Positions 1 to 5,497 of a stretch of DNA of 5,497 nt are shown here, piece after piece; the first letter of the stretch is position 1; each line of letters starts with the position of its first letter. Both the position numbers and the translations under genes were made by a program. Below the pieces are notes generated by a model that saw only the letters and a program-made list of their open reading frames with translations, did no database searches and had not been told where the DNA came from. Source of the stretch: a bacterium UBA1790 (GTDB lineage: Bacteria > Bacteroidota > Bacteroidia > Bacteroidales > Muribaculaceae); NCBI GenBank assembly GCA_002314465.1, contig DCGA01000159.1:901-6397 (forward strand), written 5' to 3'.

Positions 1-3000
1 ACATCAAGAATAGTCCCGTGGAGGTATCGGTAACCAACAGTTATGTCAACCTTAACGACATCGCCCCGTTTGTGCCGCGTCTTAAGGGGATTGACGAGAC
101 TGTTCACCTCACTGCAGTGGTCAACGGAACCATGAAGCAGGTTAATGTGCGCACCCTCTCGCTCCGCACCGACGATGATAAACTCGTTCTCAACACCAGC
201 GGCTATGTGAGTAACCTCGATGATAAGGCCAATCTTAACTTTAACGTGCCTAATCTGGCGCTCAACGCCAATGCTGCCAGTGTCGAGAAACTCGTGTCGC
301 GATTTGCCACAATCTCGCCTCAGGCGGCTGGCATCATCGACCGTTGCGGCAACGTTAACCTTGATTGCTCGGTTAACGGTAGCCCTAACAAGATTCACTT
401 TAACGGCGACATAGGCACCTCGCTTGGTGCTGTCGATGTCAATGGCGTCTTTACCAAAGCCGGCGACAGCAAGAGTTTCGCGGGCCACGTCCGGACTTCT
501 CGTTTCAGGCTTGGCGAACTCATAGCACAGACCAATACTCTGGGTGAGGTTGCCCTAAACCTTGACCTGGATGCCAAACTTGCAGGAAAGAAACTTGCCA
601 AGGGTAGCGTCGATGGCATTATCAACTATATCGATTTCAAAGGCTACCGTTACCATAACATCACTGCCGATATCAACAACACCCTGCAGGACATCAGTGG
701 TTCGCTCAATGTTAACGACCCCGCTGTGCAACTAAGGGTTGAGGGCAATGCCCACCTTGCGGGGGCTGCAACCCACATCAATGCCGACCTCAGCACTAAC
801 GGACTTAACTTGTCACGATTGGGATTGGTTAAGGGACTCCCCGATGGCAATGTATCGCTCACAATGGCTACCAATATCACCGGTAACTCTCTTGACAACA
901 TCACAGGTTCGGTCGATATCTATAACATCAACTATAACGATGCAAGCGGTAAGAACCTGAGTCTTGACCACATCATCGTCAATGCCGACAATGCGTCAAC
1001 ACCGCAGCATATCACTCTCGACAGTGACTTCTTTAACGGTAGCATTAACGGCTCTTACAACTTTGCGACTCTGGTTCCCACCGTCAAGGGTATGCTCTCA
1101 ACGGCATTCCCGCAGTTCTTTGGCAAATATGCCGATGTCCTCAAGCGCGGCGGCAAGAAGAACGACCTTAACTTCAACTTCGTTCTCGAACCCACCGATG
1201 AACTTAACGACCTCGTTAAACTTCCGGTGAAGTTTGTCTACAAGACCACTATCGATGGCAATATCAGCGAGAGCCGCAATGCATTCAATGTTAAGGTTAA
1301 CGCTCCTTATCTGCTCAACGGCAAGAAGATTATCGAGGGTACCGACATCTGTGCGCGCCTCGATAGTGCTGCTGGCAATGTTTCGCTGCTGGCCCACACG
1401 CTTGTACCTCTCAAGCAGGGTAAGGCTGCTGTGACCATTCAGGCCAATGGCATCAACGACCGCCTCGATACCGATTTTGCCTGGAAGGTTTTGCGCGAGA
1501 GCGATTTCCACGGTAATCTCAACCTCTCTACATTGTTGCGTCGCAACAGCGAAGGCAAGGTTAAGCTCGACATTGATGTTAATCCCACACAACTGGTATT
1601 CAACGGTACTCCGTGGCAGGTCGAGCCTGCAAGTGTATCGGTTGATAATGGTGTTATCAATGTCAATAACATGTGCGGCCACAGTGGTGAGCAGTACATC
1701 AAGATTAACGGTGAGGTCTCTAAGGATCCCGAGTCTGAACTCTGCCTTGACCTTAACGACATCAGCCTCGACTATGTGTTCGAGACACTTGAGATTAACC
1801 ACGTCAACTTCGGCGGACAAGCTACGGGCCGTTTCTTTGCGAGCGAACTATTCACCAAGGCTCCCCGCATCTACACTCCGGTGCTGCATGTGGCTGGCTT
1901 GAGTTACAACAACACTCTCATGGGCGATGCCGACATCAAGAGCCGATGGCTTAACGATGAGAAAGCCGTCGAACTCAATGCCGACCTCGCACAGGAGAAT
2001 GGCCTGCATTCTAACATCTTCGGTGCAATCTTCGTGGCTGCCGATTCTCTGCATCTCACCTTCGATGCCAATAAGGCCAACGTGGGATTCCTCAAACCTT
2101 ACATGGCTGCGTTTACAAGCGACGTGCAGGGGCAGGTATCGGGCAAGGCGGTGCTCTTCGGTAACTTCAAGACCATCAACCTCTATGGCGACGTGAAGGC
2201 CGATAGCCTGCGCTTCAAGCTCGATTACACCAATGTGTACTACACTTGCAGCGGCGACTCTGTTCACATGAAGCCCGACCTTATCACTTTCAGCGATGTG
2301 CGCATCCACGACCGTGAGGGCAACGAGGCCAAGATGAATGGTTGGCTGCGCCACGATAGTTTCCACGATCCGGTATTCAATTTCTCGATTACCGATGCCA
2401 AGAACCTGTTGTGTTATGACACCAATGCCGATATTAACCCCGTGTGGTATGGTCAGGTCTATGGCAATGGCTCTGCTTTTGTCACGGGCGAACCCGGTGT
2501 AGTCGACATCAAGGTCAACATGCAATCGGCCCCCAAGAGCAAATTCACTTTCGTGCTTAGCGATGCCCAGGAGGCGAGTGAGTATAACTTTATTACTTTC
2601 CGCGACCGCAACAAGCCCGAAATCGAAACCGATACTGTCATCGAGATTGACACCGTCCCCGACATTGTGCGCCAACTCACGGCCAAGGCTCAGGTTGAGC
2701 AGCAGGGACCGCCCACACAGTACACCATTGACCTGCAGGGCGACATTACACCCGATGTGCAGCTTGTTATCGTCATGGATCCCGTAGGCGGCGACCAAAT
2801 CAAGGCTACCGGACGTGGTAACATGCGTCTCACCTATAACAACAACGATGAGATGACAATGTTCGGCAAGTACACGCTCGAGAAGGGTAGTTACAACTTT
2901 ACTCTTCAGGACATTATCATCAAGGACTTCACCATCAGGGATGGAAGTAGCATCAGTTTCCAGGGCGACCCCTATGCGGCTACGCTCGACATCGAGGCTG

Positions 3001-3764
3001 TTTACTCGCTCAATGCCAACATCAAGGACCTTGACGAGACATTTGCCAACGATAAGGAAATCACTCGCACCAATGTCCCCGTCCATGCTCTGCTGCGTGC
3101 CAAGGGCCCGATGAGCCAACCCGATATCTCGTTCGACCTTGAGTTCCCGACACTCACAAGCGACGCTTACCGCCGCGTGAAGAGTATCATCAGTACCGAT
3201 GACATGATGAACAGGCAGATTATCTACCTGTTGGCTCTTAACCGATTCTACACGCCCGATTATATGAACAACACCCGACAGAATAACGAACTTACGTCGG
3301 TGGCTTCGTCTACCATCTCGTCTCAGCTCTCAAGCATGCTGGGCAAGATGAGCGACAACTGGAGCATTTCTCCTAACGTGCGTTCCGACCGTGGTGACTT
3401 CAGCGACGTGGAGGTCGATGTGGCTCTCTCAAGCCAGTTGCTTAATAACCGATTGCTTTTCAACGGTAACTTCGGTTATCGCGACAACACCTATAACACT
3501 CGCAACAGTAACTTCATCGGTGATTTCGACATCGAGTACCTGCTCAACAAGAATGGCTCGTTGCGCCTCAAGGCCTACAACCATTTCAACGACCAGAACT
3601 ACTATGTGCGCAACGCTCTCACCACTCAGGGCGTGGGCATCGTGTGGAAGCACGACTTCGATCGTCCGCTCGATTTCCTCAAGCGCAACCCGCTCAAACT
3701 CAAATTGAGCAACGACTCAATTAAAACCGATTCAATTGCACCTGTGGTGCCCGAACAACAATGA
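1..3764 (+). CDS. tamB: TamB-family (DUF490) translocation/assembly module protein, N-terminus outside window
   Basis: TamB proteins are anchored in the inner membrane and form a long beta-groove across the periplasm; they are linked to outer-membrane protein assembly and to phospholipid transport. The frame is open from base 3, with no stop before the GTG at 18, so that GTG is not taken as the true start and the membrane anchor is missing. About 1,253 codons are present. Residues below count the GTG at 18 as 1. Residues 1-890 are repetitive, Asn/Asp-rich beta-strand sequence with recurring modules near 200-219, 299-318, 624-638 and 728-742. The conserved C-terminal TamB domain runs from about 902 to 1235: YTIDLQGDI at 902, GGDQIKATGRG at 924, FQGDPYAATLDI at 981, NRQIIYLLALNRF at 1065, then a strand-rich end. 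This layout is typical of Bacteroidota TamB. It overlaps the next gene by 4 bp. The family call is confident; the exact cargo is unknown. Confidence 0.93.
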   Translation, partial: IKNSPVEVSVTNSYVNLNDIAPFVPRLKGIDETVHLTAVVNGTMKQVNVRTLSLRTDDDKLVLNTSGYVSNLDDKANLNFNVPNLALNANAASVEKLVSRFATISPQAAGIIDRCGNVNLDCSVNGSPNKIHFNGDIGTSLGAVDVNGVFTKAGDSKSFAGHVRTSRFRLGELIAQTNTLGEVALNLDLDAKLAGKKLAKGSVDGIINYIDFKGYRYHNITADINNTLQDISGSLNVNDPAVQLRVEGNAHLAGAATHINADLSTNGLNLSRLGLVKGLPDGNVSLTMATNITGNSLDNITGSVDIYNINYNDASGKNLSLDHIIVNADNASTPQHITLDSDFFNGSINGSYNFATLVPTVKGMLSTAFPQFFGKYADVLKRGGKKNDLNFNFVLEPTDELNDLVKLPVKFVYKTTIDGNISESRNAFNVKVNAPYLLNGKKIIEGTDICARLDSAAGNVSLLAHTLVPLKQGKAAVTIQANGINDRLDTDFAWKVLRESDFHGNLNLSTLLRRNSEGKVKLDIDVNPTQLVFNGTPWQVEPASVSVDNGVINVNNMCGHSGEQYIKINGEVSKDPESELCLDLNDISLDYVFETLEINHVNFGGQATGRFFASELFTKAPRIYTPVLHVAGLSYNNTLMGDADIKSRWLNDEKAVELNADLAQENGLHSNIFGAIFVAADSLHLTFDANKANVGFLKPYMAAFTSDVQGQVSGKAVLFGNFKTINLYGDVKADSLRFKLDYTNVYYTCSGDSVHMKPDLITFSDVRIHDREGNEAKMNGWLRHDSFHDPVFNFSITDAKNLLCYDTNADINPVWYGQVYGNGSAFVTGEPGVVDIKVNMQSAPKSKFTFVLSDAQEASEYNFITFRDRNKPEIETDTVIEIDTVPDIVRQLTAKAQVEQQGPPTQYTIDLQGDITPDVQLVIVMDPVGGDQIKATGRGNMRLTYNNNDEMTMFGKYTLEKGSYNFTLQDIIIKDFTIRDGSSISFQGDPYAATLDIEAVYSLNANIKDLDETFANDKEITRTNVPVHALLRAKGPMSQPDISFDLEFPTLTSDAYRRVKSIISTDDMMNRQIIYLLALNRFYTPDYMNNTRQNNELTSVASSTISSQLSSMLGKMSDNWSISPNVRSDRGDFSDVEVDVALSSQLLNNRLLFNGNFGYRDNTYNTRNSNFIGDFDIEYLLNKNGSLRLKAYNHFNDQNYYVRNALTTQGVGIVWKHDFDRPLDFLKRNPLKLKLSNDSIKTDSIAPVVPEQQ
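3692..3722 (+). repeat. Two mutually exclusive short inverted repeats in the 3' end of tamB
   Basis: GCTCAA (3692-3697) pairs with TTGAGC (3705-3710) across a 7-base loop. AATTGAG (3703-3709) pairs with CTCAATT (3716-3722) across a 6-base loop. The two stems share TTGAG, so only one can form at a time. A further TCAATT at 3732-3737 could also pair with 3703-3708. The stems are short and AT-rich, and they lie inside coding sequence, so a chance origin is possible. The pairing itself is read directly from the sequence; any regulatory role is inference. Confidence 0.4.
3738..3750 (+). repeat. GC-rich hairpin just upstream of the DUF4421-like start
   Basis: GCACC (3738-3742) and GGTGC (3746-3750) form a perfect 5-bp stem with a 3-base loop, TGT. 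The stem ends 10 bases before the ATG at 3761, close to the ribosome footprint. There is no T-run after it, so it is not a standard terminator. It sits within the tamB codons for the tail IAPVVPEQQ. If it folds in mRNA it could limit independent initiation and make the downstream gene rely on ribosomes finishing tamB; that is inference. Confidence 0.4.
3761..3764 (+). promoter_or_regulatory. ATGA stop/start overlap between tamB and the DUF4421-like gene
   Basis: The ATG of the downstream gene (3761-3763) and the TGA of tamB (3762-3764) share bases. Such overlaps usually mean that ribosomes ending the first gene re-initiate on the second. No Shine-Dalgarno-like GGAGG lies in the 20 bases upstream, so coupling or an AT-rich, unstructured start region probably drives initiation. 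Confidence 0.85.
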
Positions 3765-4927
3765 AACGTATATTATTAATCATATTTTATTTTGCCGCTT
3801 TCTTGGGTATGCAGGCGAGCGAGGCTTTGACTGGTGATTCTGTTACCTATCGCACCGGCATCTATCTGGGCGATACTGTTATGGTCAGGGTCGACAACCA
3901 TCGCGATAGCCTCAAGCCTGATAACTGGGTACAGCAACTCATCAAGAACCGCTTTAATGTCAACGACACCACGCTGCGGTGTCCCAAGTTTGTTGACTTC
4001 TGTCTCGACCTTTATCGCTGGGGCGACAAGACGTTCAACAGTTACGACTCAACCTATGTTTATTCATGTCCCAAGAAGTGGAAGGTTACTCTCAAGTTCA
4101 ATTCCAAGTGGGATACTTATCACCTCCATGCTCGTGAAAAAACAGAACCCAGCATGTTCTTCAATACCGATCCGCGCTACACTGCTGGTTTCCGTATTTC
4201 GTTCATGGCTGTAGGCTTTGAGTATATGCCCGATATCGACAACCTTCTTGAGGGACGTGAAATCTTTCATCGACGCACTCGTTTCTCCTTTACTTGCAGC
4301 CGCATTATTGCCGAGGCCTATTATAACAAGAATACGGGTACTTCGCGCCTTAACAGGTGGGGTAACTACAAGGAAGGTCGTCTCATCAACGAGAAGTTTG
4401 ATGGACTTTCTTCCTCTACTTTAGGAGTCGACGTTTTCTATGTGTTCAACAACAAGAAGTATGCTCATGCTGCGGCTTATTGCTTCTCTAAGATTCAGCG
4501 TCGCAGTGCTGGTTCGTTCATCTTGGGACTTCAGTATGCCAACCAGGATTTTTCTATCGACCTTTCTTGTTTGCCTTTAGACATTGTTCCTCACAATCCC
4601 TGGCCCAATAAGCTGTTCAGGTTGCATCACTACGACTATGCAATCAACATAGGCTATGGTTATAACTGGGTGTTCCACCACAACTGGCTGTTTAACATCA
4701 TGGCTTCTCCTTCAATTGGATTAAGCCACACTGTTATCGACGACATTGACACACCGGGCAACAAAATGGCGTGCAATATTCGCGCACGTATGGCTCTGGT
4801 GCGTAACGCCGGCAACTTTTTCTACGGGTTGAATGCTTCGTTCAATGGTTTCTTCTCGTGGAGTAAGAAATTCATGCTGTTGAATTTGAATAACGATGCC
4901 ACGTTTAGTGCAGGCTTCAGGTTTTAA
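3761..4927 (+). CDS. DUF4421-like predicted outer-membrane beta-barrel protein
   Basis: A complete 388-residue protein. Residues 1-20 form a signal peptide (MKR, then the hydrophobic run ILLIIFYFAAFLG), with likely cleavage around MQA-S or SEA-L. No lipobox cysteine is present, so it is not a lipoprotein. The mature part is rich in aromatic residues and alternating beta-strand patterns, and the chain ends in SAGFRF; a terminal Phe is the usual recognition signal for BAM-inserted outer-membrane barrels. The segment AAYCFSKIQRRSAGSF at residues 238-253 resembles the conserved core of Bacteroidota DUF4421 proteins; this match is from memory, not a search. The ATG overlaps the tamB stop (ATGA), which supports the start and suggests translational coupling. 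There is no Shine-Dalgarno; the start region is AT-rich, as is common in this phylum. Seven cysteines (74, 81, 103, 179, 241, 270, 338) remain in the mature chain. No enzymatic motif is seen and the function is unknown. Another type of barrel is possible. Confidence 0.8.
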   Translation: MKRILLIIFYFAAFLGMQASEALTGDSVTYRTGIYLGDTVMVRVDNHRDSLKPDNWVQQLIKNRFNVNDTTLRCPKFVDFCLDLYRWGDKTFNSYDSTYVYSCPKKWKVTLKFNSKWDTYHLHAREKTEPSMFFNTDPRYTAGFRISFMAVGFEYMPDIDNLLEGREIFHRRTRFSFTCSRIIAEAYYNKNTGTSRLNRWGNYKEGRLINEKFDGLSSSTLGVDVFYVFNNKKYAHAAAYCFSKIQRRSAGSFILGLQYANQDFSIDLSCLPLDIVPHNPWPNKLFRLHHYDYAINIGYGYNWVFHHNWLFNIMASPSIGLSHTVIDDIDTPGNKMACNIRARMALVRNAGNFFYGLNASFNGFFSWSKKFMLLNLNNDATFSAGFRF

Positions 4928-4981
4928 GTAATTAATAAACACTGCGGTTTCAATACCGCGACAATTATATCGAAACTTATT
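4928..4981 (+). other. Intergenic spacer before tsaD
   Basis: This 54-bp AT-rich spacer is the only sizeable non-coding gap in the window. It was read for the Bacteroidota sigma-A promoter pattern (TTTG, then TAnnTTTG) and no good match was found. No Shine-Dalgarno is visible before the ATG at 4982. The spacer contains one small hairpin, listed separately. It is exactly 18 codons long without a stop, so the DUF4421-like gene and tsaD lie in the same frame, separated only by the TAA at 4925-4927. Confidence 0.7.
4943..4960 (+). repeat. Short hairpin in the spacer; weak terminator or 5' leader element
   Basis: GCGGT (4944-4948) pairs with ACCGC (4955-4959) across a 6-base loop, TTCAAT; a T-G wobble at 4943/4960 would add a sixth pair. 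The sequence after it (ACAATTATATCG) is AT-rich but has no T-run, so an intrinsic terminator call is weak. It could instead be a leader hairpin of tsaD or an mRNA-stabilising element at the 3' end of the upstream gene. Confidence 0.35.
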
Positions 4982-5497
4982 ATGAGTGTAACGATACTGG
5001 GAATTGAATCATCGTGCGACGACACTTCGGCGGCTATCATCCGCGATTGCGTCCTTATGTCTAACGTCATTGCAAGCCAAAAGGTTCACGAGGCTTATGG
5101 TGGGGTAGTGCCCGAACTTGCTTCGCGAGCCCATCAGCAGAACATCGTGCCCGTTGTTAGCGAGGCTATCAAGCAGGCGGGACTCACTCGTGCCGACATC
5201 GATGCCATTGCCTTTACTCGCGGTCCCGGTCTGCCCGGCTCGCTTCATGTGGGCACTTCGTTTGCCAAGGGGCTTTCCCTTGCCCTGGGCATCCCATTGG
5301 TCGATGTTAACCATCTCCACGGCCATGTGCTTGCACACTTCATTAAGGAGACCCCCGACACCGTTGTGCCTGAGTTTCCTTATCTGTGCTTGCTCATCTC
5401 TGGTGGCAACTCGCAGATTATCAAGGTTAATGCGCCTAATGACATGGAAGTGCTTGGCCAGACCATCGACGATGCGGCTGGCGAGGCATTCGACAAG
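4982..5497 (+). CDS. tsaD: tRNA N6-adenosine threonylcarbamoyltransferase TsaD, 3' end cut by window
   Basis: TsaD (Kae1/YgjD family) transfers the threonylcarbamoyl group from threonylcarbamoyl-AMP to A37 of ANN-decoding tRNAs in the cytoplasm, working with TsaB and TsaE. The window holds 172 codons, about half of the usual ~340, and ends on a codon boundary with no stop. Visible signatures are the N-terminal ASKHA phosphate-binding start LGIESSCDDTSAA (residues 6-18), GGVVPELASRAH (40-51), GPGLPGSL (81-88), the metal-binding histidines H111 and H115 in NHLHGH, and SGGNS at 140-144. SGGNS is the form I associate with Bacteroidota, where E. coli has SGGHT. The conserved D in DDAAGEAFDK near the right edge fits the family. 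ATG 4982 is the only in-frame ATG after the preceding stop and gives the canonical N-terminus. No Shine-Dalgarno is seen. It lies 54 bp after the DUF4421-like gene on the same strand, so co-transcription is possible. Confidence 0.97.
   Translation, partial: MSVTILGIESSCDDTSAAIIRDCVLMSNVIASQKVHEAYGGVVPELASRAHQQNIVPVVSEAIKQAGLTRADIDAIAFTRGPGLPGSLHVGTSFAKGLSLALGIPLVDVNHLHGHVLAHFIKETPDTVVPEFPYLCLLISGGNSQIIKVNAPNDMEVLGQTIDDAAGEAFDK

Noticed and set aside
18..20. GTG as the true start of the TamB-family gene
   Set aside because: The frame is open upstream to the window edge, and the protein would lack the N-terminal membrane anchor. This is an artefact of the window boundary.
1098..1820. A 240-codon antisense open frame under tamB
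   Set aside because: It is in the same register as the sense codons, with the same cause as the larger antisense frame and no domain or initiation signal.
1848..3119. A 423-codon antisense open frame under tamB
   Set aside because: It uses exactly the same triplets as the tamB codons in reverse. Stops there need sense TTA, CTA or TCA codons, which tamB avoids in favour of CTC/CTT and AGC/TCG. The translation is a low-complexity V/I/D/G-rich mirror with no recognisable domain.
1..3764. Frequent TTAACG/GTTAACG-like words in tamB as a possible DNA motif or binding-site array
   Set aside because: They fall in phase with codons for Leu-Asn and Val-Asn in beta-strand and turn repeats, and their spacing is irregular. 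Codon preference with Asn-rich protein sequence explains them.
4943..4960. The spacer hairpin as a definite rho-independent terminator
   Set aside because: The stem is only 5-6 bp and no T-run follows, so it was kept only as a weak hairpin feature.
5009..5338. A 109-codon antisense open frame over tsaD
   Set aside because: It lies wholly opposite the strongly conserved TsaD catalytic region, so the sense gene explains the sequence.
1..5497. A hidden mobile element, CRISPR array, tRNA or defence system
   Set aside because: Coding sequence of three recognisable families fills almost the whole window. No transposase motifs, regularly spaced repeats, target-site duplications or cloverleaf structure were seen on either strand.

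Overview
The window is protein-coding DNA with all genes on the plus strand. It looks like a chromosomal piece from the phylum Bacteroidota, most likely order Bacteroidales. The reasons are the Bacteroidota-type TamB C-terminus, a DUF4421-like outer-membrane protein, the TsaD variant with SGGNS in place of SGGHT, and the lack of Shine-Dalgarno sequences ahead of the starts. The roughly balanced base composition would suit a Muribaculaceae- or Prevotella-like genome better than a low-GC Bacteroides, but the genus cannot be fixed from sequence alone.

Layout: positions 1-3764 hold the large C-terminal part of a TamB-family (DUF490) envelope protein. Its reading frame is already open at the left edge, so its N-terminus lies outside the window. 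Its stop overlaps the start of the next gene by four bases (ATGA, 3761-3764). That gene (3761-4927) encodes a 388-residue secreted protein with a signal peptide, a beta-rich body and a C-terminal phenylalanine; it is best read as a DUF4421-family outer-membrane barrel. A 54-bp spacer with one short hairpin follows. Then comes the first half (172 codons) of tsaD, the tRNA threonylcarbamoyladenosine synthase subunit, cut by the right edge.

How they fit together: TamB proteins span the periplasm and are linked to outer-membrane biogenesis and phospholipid transport. The overlap with a predicted outer-membrane protein suggests co-expression and perhaps a shared envelope role. TsaD is a housekeeping tRNA-modification enzyme and is probably a neighbour rather than a functional partner. 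No strong terminator or recognisable Bacteroidota promoter was seen between the genes, so one transcript is possible.

No mobile element, CRISPR array, RNA gene or defence-type system was seen. The most notable non-coding signals are several short inverted repeats packed into the last ~75 bases of tamB, just ahead of the overlapping start. Overall this is an ordinary core-genome region with a few modest points worth checking.
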